Below, in pieces: positions 8,685-16,691 of a stretch of DNA of 64,000 nucleotides. Source of the DNA: Polaribacter batillariae (lineage in GTDB: Bacteria; Bacteroidota; Bacteroidia; Flavobacteriales; Flavobacteriaceae). The notes beneath the pieces were generated by a model, which saw only the letters and a list, made by a program, of their open reading frames with translations, ran no database searches and was not told where the DNA came from. Both the position numbers and the translations under genes were made by a program. Each line of letters begins with the position of its first letter. Position 1 is the first letter of the stretch. Where the stretch lies: positions 3,532,501 through 3,596,500 of the forward strand of contig NZ_CP071795.1 in NCBI RefSeq assembly GCF_017498485.1, written 5' to 3'.

Positions 8685-10514
8685 TTAGGTTAAACTTTGC
8701 ATCGTAACCAATTTAAAATATTCGCCTTTTGCGGCTAATAAATCTTCATGTTTACCTTGTTCTACAATTTTTCCTTTTTTCATTACTACGATTTTATCTG
8801 CTTTTTGTATCGTTGATAACCTGTGTGCAATTACTAAAGAAGTTCTGTTTTGCATCATTTTTTCCAAAGCAACTTGTACCAATTGTTCAGACTCTGTGTC
8901 TAGGGCAGAAGTGGCTTCATCAAGAATCATAATGGGTGGATTTTTTAAAACCGCTCTCGCAATAGACAAACGTTGTTTTTGTCCGCCAGAAATGGTATTT
9001 CCACTATCTCCAATATTATTATGAAATTGCTCTGGTAAATCTTTTATAAATTCATAGGCATTTGCAATTTTAGAGGCTTCTAAAATTTGTGCTTCTGTTG
9101 CATTTTGTGCTCCTAATTTAATATTGTTTTCAATCGTATCATTAAATAAAATTGAGTCTTGAGAAACAATGCCCATTAAATCTCGTAAAGATTTTTTAGT
9201 GATGTTTTTAATATTTTCGCCATCGATAAAGATTTCGCCTTTATTTACATCATAAAAACGGGTAATTAAATTGGCTAAGGTCGATTTTCCACTTCCAGAT
9301 TGGCCCACCAAAGCAACAGTTTCTCCTTTATTAATGGTTAAAGAAAAGTCTTTTAAAACATACTCTTTTTTGTATTTAAAAGAAATGTTTTTAAACTCAA
9401 TTTTATCTGTAAAGTTCTGTTTTACAATAGCATTTGGTTTGTCTTTAATACTGTTTTCGGTATTTAAAACACTCATAATTCTTTCTGCAGAAGCTTCGCC
9501 TTTTTGGATATTATAAAAAGTAGTGGTAATTAATTTAATCGGATTTAAAACCGTATAAAACAACACAATATATCCCATAAATTCATCGGGTTGTAGTGCA
9601 CTTGTTTTCGATAAAACTTCGGTACCTCCATACCACAGAATGGCAATTATGGTGGCAGATCCTAAAAATTCACTCATTGGAGATGCTAAAGACTGTCTAT
9701 GGAAAACACTCGTCATTAATTGCTTAAAACTATTTGTAGAGTTGTTAAATTTCTTTTCAATTACATTTTCGGCATTAAAACCTTTTATAATTCTTAAACC
9801 CGTTAGGGTTTCTTCAATAAACGATAAAAAATTTCCGGTTTCTTTTTGAGCTTTTACAGAATTTGCTTTTAATTTTTTACTGATAGAAGAAATTATAAAA
9901 CCAGAAACGGGTAGTAAAATAAACACAAAAAGTGTTAATTTTACACTCATAAATAGCATAATACTTATAGAAATTACAACAGTTAATGGTTCTCTTACCA
10001 TCACTTCTATAGATGTTAAAATAGAATTTTCTACTTCTTGCACGTCAGAGGTCATTCTTGCAATAATATCTCCTTTTCTTTTTTCTGAAAAATAAGCAAT
10101 TGGCAATTCTATAATTTTACTGTATAATTTATCGCGCAAATCTTTTACAATTCCTGTTCTTAAAAATGTAATTACATAAGAGGCTAAATAGCGAAATAAA
10201 TTTTTAAGAAAAAATAAAGATAATGCTAGTAAACAAATAAATAATAAGGTGTTTATTTCTCCATTAGTTTCGATTTTTTGAGAAATAAAATGATAAAAAT
10301 TTTCTTTTAAAAAGGTGCCTATTTTAGTAATTCCTTCGTAGGTTGGTTTGCTTGTTACTTTTTTATCGGTCTCAAAAAGAATTCTTAAGACAGGAATAAA
10401 GGCTAAAACAGAAAGAACATTAAAAATCGCATATAGAATATTAAAGAGAATGTTTAAGACAGTAAACTTTCTATACTTTTTTTCGTACTTTAAAATGTCT
10501 TTAAAATAACCCAT
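8685..10514 (-). CDS. ABC transporter, fused permease and ATPase (MsbA-like)
   Basis: A 609-residue half-transporter expected to work as a homodimer exporting a lipid or lipid-linked glycan across the inner membrane. Residues 1-330 hold six membrane segments. The ATPase part has Walker A GQSGSGKST, Q-loop SQDSILFNDT, signature SGGQKQR, Walker B IMILDEATSALD and H-loop AHRLST, all intact. The ATG overlaps the stop of the phosphohexomutase gene by one base (TAATG), so the two are translationally coupled. Surrounded by glycosyltransferases, it is most simply a lipid A/LPS core flippase. Confidence 0.9.
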   Translation of the reverse strand: MGYFKDILKYEKKYRKFTVLNILFNILYAIFNVLSVLAFIPVLRILFETDKKVTSKPTYEGITKIGTFLKENFYHFISQKIETNGEINTLLFICLLALSLFFLKNLFRYLASYVITFLRTGIVKDLRDKLYSKIIELPIAYFSEKRKGDIIARMTSDVQEVENSILTSIEVMVREPLTVVISISIMLFMSVKLTLFVFILLPVSGFIISSISKKLKANSVKAQKETGNFLSFIEETLTGLRIIKGFNAENVIEKKFNNSTNSFKQLMTSVFHRQSLASPMSEFLGSATIIAILWYGGTEVLSKTSALQPDEFMGYIVLFYTVLNPIKLITTTFYNIQKGEASAERIMSVLNTENSIKDKPNAIVKQNFTDKIEFKNISFKYKKEYVLKDFSLTINKGETVALVGQSGSGKSTLANLITRFYDVNKGEIFIDGENIKNITKKSLRDLMGIVSQDSILFNDTIENNIKLGAQNATEAQILEASKIANAYEFIKDLPEQFHNNIGDSGNTISGGQKQRLSIARAVLKNPPIMILDEATSALDTESEQLVQVALEKMMQNRTSLVIAHRLSTIQKADKIVVMKKGKIVEQGKHEDLLAAKGEYFKLVTMQSLT

Positions 10515-12229
10515 TAATTCAGTTTCATTTCTTTAATAATTCGTTGAATTTTGGCATCTAATTTAGTTTCTATTTTTGCTGCATTTTCCTTAGCATCTAA
10601 CGAAGCATTTACACTAAAATAAAACTTAATTTTTGGTTCAGTGCCACTTGGTCTTGCAGCAATTCTGGTTCCTTTTTCTGTTTGATAAATTAAAACATTC
10701 GACTTTGGCAAATCGATTGTTGTTTCTTTTCCAGTAATTAGGTTTTTTCGAATAGAAGCATCGTAATCTGTAAGCGTTTCTATTTTTTCTCCATCTATTT
10801 CAGTTAAAGGGTTGTTACGCATGTCACTTAACATTTGCTGAATTTCGGCAGCACCATCCATTCCCTTTTTGGTAATCGAAATTAAATGTTCTTTGTAAAA
10901 ACGGTTATTTACGTAAATGTCTAATAATTCTTCATAAAAAGAACTACCATTTTGTTTTGCTAGAGCCGCAACTTCACAAGCTAAAAGCGTTGCAGTTACT
11001 GCATCTTTATCTCTTACGAAATCGCCTACCATGTATCCAAAACTTTCTTCTCCACCACCAATAAAATCAAGTTCAGGAAAATCACGCACCATTTTAGCAA
11101 TCCATTTAAAACCTGTTAAACCAACTTTGGTTTCTACGTTATAATTTGTAGCTAAATCATTTACTAATTCTGTTGAAACGATGGTTGACCCTACAAATTG
11201 TTTTCCGTTAATTTTGCCTTCTTCTTTCCATTTTCGTAACAAAAACTCTGTCATAACCACCATGGTTTGGTTTCCGTTCATCAGTTTTATGTTGCCTTCT
11301 AAATCTCTTACAGCAACTCCTAATCTATCACAATCTGGGTCTGTACCAATCACAATATCTGCACCTATTTTATTGGCCAAATCAGTTGCTATTTTTAAGG
11401 CTTCTGGTTCTTCTGGATTTGGTGATTTTACGGTTGGAAAATCGCCATTTGGTTCTTTTTGTTCTTCTACAATATGCACATCTGTATAACCTGCTTTTTC
11501 TAAAGCATTTGGTACAGAAACGATAGAAGTTCCATGTAAAGAAGTAAAAACTATTTTTAAGTTTTTACGATTTATATTGTTAGAAAGTTTTCCGTTTTTT
11601 ACAGAAGCTTCAATAAAAGCATCATCTACTTTTTTACCAATAAATTCAATTAAATTTTCATTCGCTTCAAATTTAATTTCCGAAAAATCTAACGAATTTA
11701 CTTCATTAATAATACCACTATCGTGTGGAGGAACAATTTGCCCACCATCTGCCCAATAAACTTTGTAACCATTGTATTCTGGTGGATTGTGAGAAGCTGT
11801 TAATACAATACCAGCATCGCAATTTAAATGGCGAACTGCAAAAGACAACTCTGGTGTTGGACGTAAATTTTCGAAAAGAAAAACTTTTATTTTGTTTGCA
11901 GATAAAACATTTGCAACAATTTTAGCGAACTTTTTACTATTATGCCTACAATCGTAAGCAATAGCTACTTTAAGTTGTTCTTTTTGTACGTTTTTATTTA
12001 AATAATTAGACAAACCTTGGGTGGCTCTACCTAAGGTATATTTATTAATTCTATTGGTTCCTGCGCCCATAACTCCACGCATTCCACCAGTTCCAAACTC
12101 CATATCTTTATAGAAGCGGTCTGCTAAATCTGGGGAGTTAGATTTTATTAATTGTTTAATTTCGGCTTGCGTTTCTGCATCAAACGTGGCAGATAGCCAC
12201 TGTTTTGCTTTGTCTAAGATTTCGCTCAT
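10514..12229 (-). CDS. Phosphohexomutase (phosphoglucomutase/phosphomannomutase)
   Basis: Interconverts hexose 1- and 6-phosphates, supplying sugar nucleotides. The 571-residue length fits the long Bacteroidota/Firmicutes type. The catalytic phosphoserine loop TASHNPPEYNGYK, the metal loop GTDPDCDRLGV, the sugar loop GGEESFGY and the phosphate-binding RPSGTEPKIKFY are all present in order. It is coupled to the ABC exporter gene by a one-base overlap. A TATATTTG -7 element lies at 12263-12256. Glucose versus mannose preference cannot be decided from sequence. Confidence 0.93.
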   Translation of the reverse strand: MSEILDKAKQWLSATFDAETQAEIKQLIKSNSPDLADRFYKDMEFGTGGMRGVMGAGTNRINKYTLGRATQGLSNYLNKNVQKEQLKVAIAYDCRHNSKKFAKIVANVLSANKIKVFLFENLRPTPELSFAVRHLNCDAGIVLTASHNPPEYNGYKVYWADGGQIVPPHDSGIINEVNSLDFSEIKFEANENLIEFIGKKVDDAFIEASVKNGKLSNNINRKNLKIVFTSLHGTSIVSVPNALEKAGYTDVHIVEEQKEPNGDFPTVKSPNPEEPEALKIATDLANKIGADIVIGTDPDCDRLGVAVRDLEGNIKLMNGNQTMVVMTEFLLRKWKEEGKINGKQFVGSTIVSTELVNDLATNYNVETKVGLTGFKWIAKMVRDFPELDFIGGGEESFGYMVGDFVRDKDAVTATLLACEVAALAKQNGSSFYEELLDIYVNNRFYKEHLISITKKGMDGAAEIQQMLSDMRNNPLTEIDGEKIETLTDYDASIRKNLITGKETTIDLPKSNVLIYQTEKGTRIAARPSGTEPKIKFYFSVNASLDAKENAAKIETKLDAKIQRIIKEMKLN

Positions 12230-12255
12230 TTTAGTTGGTTTTTGCTTCTAAAATA

Positions 12256-12263
12256 CAAATATA
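12256..12263 (-). promoter_or_regulatory. -7 element (TATATTTG) for the phosphohexomutase-exporter operon
   Basis: On the minus strand TATATTTG lies 26 bases before the ATG of the mutase and matches TAnnTTTG. No TTG at the right spacing was found. Confidence 0.4.
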
Positions 12264-12267
12264 CATT

Positions 12268-13224
12268 TTAGAAGTTGAGTTTTTCTTTTATTAAATAGTG
12301 TTTTTCGTTGCTTTTGGTCTTTATTATTAATTCGCCAATAAAACCAGCTAAAAATAGTAAAGTTCCTAAAATCATAGAAGTTAGGGCAATGTAAAACCAA
12401 GGATTGTCGGTCACTAAAATAGTTTTAATACCATTATAGAGTTTGTACAATTTTAAAACACCAATATAAAATGCACTTGTAGTTCCAAAAAGAAACATAA
12501 GAGTTCCCCAAAGACCAAAGAAGTGCATGGGTCTTTTTCCGAATTTAGATAAAAAAGAAATGGTAATTAAATCGAGAAAACCATTTATAAATCGGTCCAT
12601 CCCGAATTTTGTAACACCGTATTTTCTAGCTTGATGTTGCACTATTTTTTCTCCAATTTTGGTAAAACCTTCGTTTTTTGCTAAAACAGGAATGTATCTG
12701 TGCATTTCTCCACTTACTTTTACGGTTTTAATTACTTCTTTTTTGTAGGCTTTTAAACCACAATTAAAGTCGTGTAATTTTAAGCCTGAAGTTTTTCTTG
12801 CTGCCGCATTAAATAATTTCGAAGGAATGTTTTTTGTAATTACATTATCGTAACGTTTCTTTTTCCAGCCAGAGATAAGGTCGAAATTTTCTTTTATAAT
12901 GAGGTTGTATAATTCAGGAATTTCTTCTGGATTGTCTTGTAGGTCTGCATCCATTGTAATTACCACATTTCCTTGTGCCAATTCGAAACCCGCATCTAAG
13001 GCTTGTGATTTGCCATAGTTTTTTTGAAAACGAATTCCTTTTACAGACTTGTTTTTTTCTGATAGTTTTTCGATAACCTTCCAAGAAGTATCTGTACTAC
13101 CATCGTCGATAAAAATAATTTCATATAAATAACGATTGGATTGCATAACTTTTGCAATCCAATCGTGTAATTCTTGTAAAGATTCTTCTTCGTTAAGAAG
13201 TGGTATTACTACCGAAATTTCCAT
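12268..13224 (-). CDS. Polyprenyl-phosphate glycosyltransferase, GT2 (ArnC/GtrB/DPM1-like)
   Basis: A 318-residue GT2 enzyme with two C-terminal membrane segments (about 230-255 and 270-300), the layout of enzymes that move a sugar from a nucleotide to undecaprenyl phosphate. The N-terminus VVIPLLNEEESL and the metal motif in TMDADLQDNPEEIP are clear, as is HDFNCGLKAYKKEV. It lies 38 bases upstream of the mutase gene on the same strand, and the mutase has its own -7 element. Likely provides a lipid-linked sugar for envelope glycan modification; the sugar is unknown. Confidence 0.88.
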   Translation of the reverse strand: MEISVVIPLLNEEESLQELHDWIAKVMQSNRYLYEIIFIDDGSTDTSWKVIEKLSEKNKSVKGIRFQKNYGKSQALDAGFELAQGNVVITMDADLQDNPEEIPELYNLIIKENFDLISGWKKKRYDNVITKNIPSKLFNAAARKTSGLKLHDFNCGLKAYKKEVIKTVKVSGEMHRYIPVLAKNEGFTKIGEKIVQHQARKYGVTKFGMDRFINGFLDLITISFLSKFGKRPMHFFGLWGTLMFLFGTTSAFYIGVLKLYKLYNGIKTILVTDNPWFYIALTSMILGTLLFLAGFIGELIIKTKSNEKHYLIKEKLNF

Positions 13225-13300
13225 ATATAAGGTTCAGAGTTCTTAAATCGATTGTTCAAAGTTACTATTTTATTAAACATGGAACAACGAACTTTAAGTT

Positions 13301-13819
13301 TTAGTATGTTTCTTCTTCTGAATGTTTCATTATTGCAGATGTAATTGCAGAAAAGATAAATCCTAAAACAAGCCCACCAATTACCATTCCTCCAAATAAA
13401 GATAGGTAAAAATAATCTTCCGTCATTTGTTTAGAAATATCTATTTGATCTTGAGACATTCCTGCATCTTGCCATTGAACTATCGATTTTTCTATGATTT
13501 GATTTTTGAATTCAGGCTCTATAAAAGAGGTAAATAAATACGTGTATATTGCTGAAATAATTACTCCAATTAAAACTACACCTATACCAATTTTAACACC
13601 TTGCCCCCAAGACATAAAACCTCCATTATCAAATTTAAATTTTTTCGTAGCTAAAACAATAAAAGCAATCATAATAACAAAACCTATAAGTGATGTTGCT
13701 ATACCTTGCTCTAAATGTTGACCTAAAGCATACATTATTAAACTAAAAATTACTGATACAACACCGTAATATAATCCATAATTTAAAATTATACTTTTAC
13801 TACTTGCTTGATTTTCCAT
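13301..13819 (-). CDS. DUF4199 domain-containing membrane protein
   Basis: A 172-residue protein with four predicted membrane segments (about 10-30, 38-57, 75-97 and 142-165) and a glycine-rich MSWGQGVKIGIGVVLIGVII stretch, typical of the Bacteroidota family DUF4199. It commonly sits next to a DPM1-like GT2, as here, 76 bases upstream of it. Function unknown. The acidic loop between segments three and four (EPEFKNQIIEKSIVQWQDAG) is usual for the family. Confidence 0.85.
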   Translation of the reverse strand: MENQASSKSIILNYGLYYGVVSVIFSLIMYALGQHLEQGIATSLIGFVIMIAFIVLATKKFKFDNGGFMSWGQGVKIGIGVVLIGVIISAIYTYLFTSFIEPEFKNQIIEKSIVQWQDAGMSQDQIDISKQMTEDYFYLSLFGGMVIGGLVLGFIFSAITSAIMKHSEEETY

Positions 13820-13965
13820 TTTTTTACTGAATTTAGTTAGTGATACAAATATATTGATTTCGTTGAAATAGTATCGAAAATTTATTTTTATTTAAAAAAC
13901 TACATCAACAATTTATTAGTATTCAAAGATTTAAAAATGTTACAAAAAATTTAAGGTTTTTTTAA

Positions 13966-13995
13966 TTGTTAAAATAAAAATCTATTGTAAATTTG
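13966..13995 (+). promoter_or_regulatory. Complete Bacteroidota promoter of the SRP RNA gene
   Basis: TTG at 13966-13968, 19 bases, then TAAATTTG at 13988-13995. Both parts match the Bacteroidota consensus TTG-N19-TAnnTTTG exactly. The RNA is expected to start 4-7 bases after the -7 element, which is where the pairing GGCAAG/CTTGCC begins. Confidence 0.85.
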
Positions 13996-13997
13996 CA

Positions 13998-14096
13998 GTG
14001 GCAAGTCCTACACAACTAGCTCCCTTTGAATCCCCCAGGGTGGGAACACAGCAAGGGTATTAGGTTGTAGCAGTGTGATGTAGATAGCTTGCCATT
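13998..14096 (+). ncRNA. ffs: Signal recognition particle 4.5S RNA (small bacterial type)
   Basis: The SRP RNA binds Ffh and FtsY and guides co-translational membrane targeting. The apical domain is complete: CAGG (14036-14039), a GTG/CAC stem closed by a GGAA tetraloop (14043-14046), then AGCA (14050-14053), the symmetric loop that contacts the Ffh M domain. The ends pair as GGCAAG (14000-14005) with CTTGCC (14088-14093), followed by a T-run that can end transcription. A perfect promoter precedes it. Length near 97 bases fits the Bacteroidota form without an Alu domain. Exact ends are estimated. Its partner ftsY lies 11 kb away. Confidence 0.93.
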
Positions 14097-14139
14097 TTTT
14101 ATGCCCTAAATTTAGATTAAATTTCTTTTTATTGATTTC

Positions 14140-14335
14140 TCGGTTGTCACGCTAAAAGCGACTCAAACGCGAGAGAGTAGCGATGCGCGAGATCCTTTCA
14201 GGAAGACAAACTGTGTGGGTAAAGTTGGACAGAAAAATAATTACAGAAATTACCAACCAGTTTTGTTACTCTGAAAGCGTCTCACATAAGAGTAAACAGC
14301 AAATCTTAGGATGCTTTCAAGATGACAAACTGTAT
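14140..14335. repeat. Degenerate dispersed palindromic sequence in a 353-base gap
   Basis: The gap between ffs and the SDR gene holds GTCACGCTAAAAGCGACTC, GCGCGAGATCCTTTCAGGAA and GACAAACTGTGTGG, and then a weaker second round ending in GCTTTCAAGATGACAAACTG. These words belong to the flavobacterial intergenic repeat type (GTCA...GAGATCC...GGATGACAAAC). An open frame of 83 codons across it (14183-14434) has no family resemblance and is most likely not a gene. From about 14340 to 14449 I see only AT-rich leader sequence. Confidence 0.6.
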
Positions 14336-14449
14336 ATAAACTTTGCTTATAAAAATTACCCTTTCTTTATTAATATTTTAAGATATTTGCAAAACTTTAA
14401 AGTTCAACTACAAACATTGAATTTTAAACATTGAATTTGAAACCAAAAT

Positions 14450-15253
14450 ATGTCTAAAGTTGTTTTAGTTACTGGTGCTTCTTCTGGAATTGGAAAAGCA
14501 ATTGCTTCTTTTTTATCAGAAAAAGGCTTTAAAGTGTATGGTACTAGCAGAAACCCTAAAAACATCGATTACTACAACTTTAAATTAATTGCTTTAGATG
14601 TTTTAAATATAGAAACCATTAAAACCGCAATAAATTCTATTATACATATCGAAGGAAAAATAGATATTCTTGTTAACAATGCAGGAATTGGAGTTACAGG
14701 ACCTATTGAAGAAACCCCAACTAACGAAATGCGAAACGCATTTAATACCAATTTTTTTGGCGCAATTGATGTGATAAAAACTGTTTTGCCACACATGCGT
14801 GAGCAAAAATCGGGCTTAATTATAAACACAACTTCGATTGCTGGCTATATGGGTTTGCCTTTTAGAGGAATTTATTCGTCTTCTAAAGGAGCTTTAGAAC
14901 TGGTTACAGAAGCCATAAGAATGGAGGTAAAAAGATACGGAATTAATTTGGTAAATGTAGCTCCAGGAGATTTTGCTACAGATATAATTTCACGAAGATA
15001 CCATACACCACTTTTTAAAAACTCTGTGTATAAAGAAAACTACAAAGCCAATTTAGATTTAATGGATGCTCATGTAAATACTGGAAAAGATCCTATTGAA
15101 ATGGCTAAAAAAATCTATAAAATTATCAATACTAAAAGTCCGAAAATTCATTATAAAGTAGGCGGATTTTTAGAAAAGTTTTCTATTGTTTTAAAACGAA
15201 TTTTACCAGACACTTGGTTCGAGAAGTTATTAATGAATCATTATAAGTTATAA
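14450..15253 (+). CDS. SDR family NAD(P)-dependent oxidoreductase
   Basis: A 267-residue classical short-chain dehydrogenase. The cofactor loop TGASSGIGKA (residues 8-17), NNAG near residue 80 and the catalytic YSSSKGA (YxxxK) are intact, with the Ser of TTSIAG preceding. The substrate is not evident. The lengthened C-terminus with a hydrophobic segment and a basic end (LEKFSIVLKRILPDTWFEKL) resembles lipid or sterol-type SDRs that touch membranes. It appears to be a single-gene unit followed by a perfect inverted repeat. Confidence 0.9.
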   Translation: MSKVVLVTGASSGIGKAIASFLSEKGFKVYGTSRNPKNIDYYNFKLIALDVLNIETIKTAINSIIHIEGKIDILVNNAGIGVTGPIEETPTNEMRNAFNTNFFGAIDVIKTVLPHMREQKSGLIINTTSIAGYMGLPFRGIYSSSKGALELVTEAIRMEVKRYGINLVNVAPGDFATDIISRRYHTPLFKNSVYKENYKANLDLMDAHVNTGKDPIEMAKKIYKIINTKSPKIHYKVGGFLEKFSIVLKRILPDTWFEKLLMNHYKL

Positions 15254-15265
15254 ATACTTTTTTCA

Positions 15266-15296
15266 GACCTCACAGGTTTTTAAAACCTGTGAGGTC
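15266..15296. repeat. Perfect inverted repeat, CCTCACAGGTTTT family (copy 1)
   Basis: GACCTCACAGGTTTT, one base, then AAAACCTGTGAGGTC: 15-base perfect arms 13 bases after the SDR stop codon. It could act as a terminator hairpin. A second copy with one mismatch lies at 42320-42350 between the DUF4143-type ATPase gene and argS, so it is a dispersed element and not specific to one gene. Confidence 0.8.
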
Positions 15297-15330
15297 TTGT
15301 TGCGTTAGGTTTGTTGCTGAAATGTTCTTT

Positions 15331-15427
15331 TTCGAAATGACAAACGAATGTTATTTCGACTTTATGGAGAAATCTTAACAAAGTAAAGATTTCTCAATTT
15401 CACTACGTTTCATTCGAAATGACAAAC
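15331..15427. repeat. Dispersed palindromic element, CGAAATGACAAAC family
   Basis: TTCGAAATGACAAACGAATG occurs at the start and CATTCGAAATGACAAAC at the end. In the middle GGAGAAATCTT faces AAGATTTCTC, so the element can form a long hairpin. The remainder of the 477-base gap between the SDR gene and fsa holds the inverted repeat at 15266, AT-rich sequence, and the family A element at 15541-15700. No gene is seen. Confidence 0.65.
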
Positions 15428-15540
15428 TATTTACAAAAATTAATTTCTAAGGTTTTATATTGTTTATAAACTACTAATAAATCAATTCCCTTTTTAAAAG
15501 TAAAATCATTTTTGTTCTTATCTTTGTTGTTGGCAAATAC

Positions 15541-15700
15541 GCTTGCGTTAGGGATTGAAGTGGCATCCTTTTTTTTTTTAAAAATTGTTCAGTATTTCTT
15601 TTAAATGAAAAATTAAACTAAATAATTGAGATACCGAAACAAGTTCAGCATAAAAAAAAGATATAACGTAAAGCCCGACCTTTTTAGGGAACGCCCAAAT
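15541..15700 (+). repeat. Family A composite element, copy A1, directly upstream of fsa
   Basis: Bounded by GCGTTAGGGATTGAAGTGGC on the left and AAAGCCCGACC...GGGAACGCCCAAAT on the right. Inside lie GGCATCC plus a T-run facing an A-run plus GATATA, and a loop with TTCAGTATTTCTTTT and GAGATACCGAAACAAGTTC. Copies A2-A6 are listed below. The fsa open frame can be extended back into this element, but the first good start is the ATG after it. Confidence 0.8.
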
Positions 15701-15730
15701 AATAGAAAAAATACAACTAAACATAAACAA

Positions 15731-16384
15731 ATGAAATTTTTTATTGACACTGCAAATTTAGAACAAATTAAAGAGGCGCAAGCTTTAGGAATTTTAGATG
15801 GAGTTACTACAAATCCGTCTTTAATGGCAAAAGAAGGAATTACAGGAGAAGGAAATATTATTAACCATTATAAAGAAATTTGTGAGTTGGTAGATGGCGA
15901 TGTTTCTGCAGAAGTAATTGCTACAGATTTCGAAGGTATGGTTAAAGAAGGAGAAGCTTTGGCGGCTTTAAACCCGCAAATTGTAGTAAAGTTACCCATG
16001 ATAAAAGATGGTGTAAAAGCGTGTAAATATTTTTCGTCTAAAGGGATTAAAACAAACGTTACTTTAGTGTTTTCGGCTGGGCAAGCTTTATTGGCAGCAA
16101 AAGCAGGTGCAACTTTTGTTTCGCCATTTATTGGACGTTTAGACGATATTTCTACAGATGGTTTGAACTTAATTGCAGAAATTCGTCATATTTATGATAA
16201 TTATGGTTTCGAAACTGAAATTTTAGCAGCGTCTGTGCGTCATACAATGCACGTTATAGATTGTGCAAAAATTGGTGCAGATGTTATGACAGGACCTTTA
16301 AGCGCAATTGAAGGTTTGCTAAAACACCCTTTAACAGATATTGGTTTGGCAAAGTTTTTGGCAGATTATAAAAAAGGAAACTAA
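15731..16384 (+). CDS. fsa: Fructose-6-phosphate aldolase / short transaldolase
   Basis: A 217-residue single-domain aldolase of the TalC/FSA group in central carbon metabolism (either fructose-6-phosphate cleavage or transaldolase activity). [15 protein letters not shown] at the start, GVTTNPSL, the Schiff-base Lys in VVKLPM, and [12 protein letters not shown] are the family signatures. I set the start at the ATG at 15731. The longer frame from 15626 would translate a dispersed repeat and adds a basic, non-homologous leader. Preceded by element A1 and followed by a GCCCCTTTTAATTTC repeat. Confidence 0.93.
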   Translation: MKFFIDTANLEQIKEAQALGILDGVTTNPSLMAKEGITGEGNIINHYKEICELVDGDVSAEVIATDFEGMVKEGEALAALNPQIVVKLPMIKDGVKACKYFSSKGIKTNVTLVFSAGQALLAAKAGATFVSPFIGRLDDISTDGLNLIAEIRHIYDNYGFETEILAASVRHTMHVIDCAKIGADVMTGPLSAIEGLLKHPLTDIGLAKFLADYKKGN

Positions 16385-16691
16385 AGCCCCTTTTAATTTC
16401 TCCAAAGGGGAAAATAGCAAGCTGAAAATAAAAATTTAAAAATAATAAGAAGCTATTTCCTGCTTTCCATTATATCTTTTTTACTTCTGTTCTCGATACA
16501 ATTTTTCTTTCTTCGTCAGAAAAATCACTCGAAGTGACAGTAAAAAAGGATGTCATTTGAATCAGGGCTAAACTTGTTTAGTAGCAAATTGCAAAATTAT
16601 AATCAGTTCTTATTTGTTGGTTTTTAGTACTTACTATTAACTAAAAAGCAACAACTAAAAACTTTTAAATCTTAAAAAAGATTTAAAAACA
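16385..16691. repeat. Gene-free stretch with GCCCCTTTTAATTTC repeat and family A copy A2
   Basis: Directly after fsa, GCCCCTTTTAATTTC followed by a GGGGAAAA arm (16386-16414) is the reverse complement of the sequence at 21727-21757. Copy A2 of family A runs in minus orientation at about 16451-16570: read on that strand it has TAGCCCTGATTCAAATGAC, ATCCTTTTTT, a loop with CACTTCGAGTG and TGTATCGAGAAC, then AAAAAGATATAATGGAAAGC. The last 120 bases are an AT-rich leader for menD without a clear promoter. Confidence 0.7.

Noticed and set aside
14183-14434. 83-codon plus-strand open frame between ffs and the SDR gene
   Set aside because: It runs through dispersed repeat words (GCGCGAGATCC, GATGACAAACTG), matches no family, and its peptide has no consistent protein character.
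15626-15730. 35-codon N-terminal extension of the fsa frame
   Set aside because: It would translate the family A element. The ATG at 15731 gives the normal FSA start and length.
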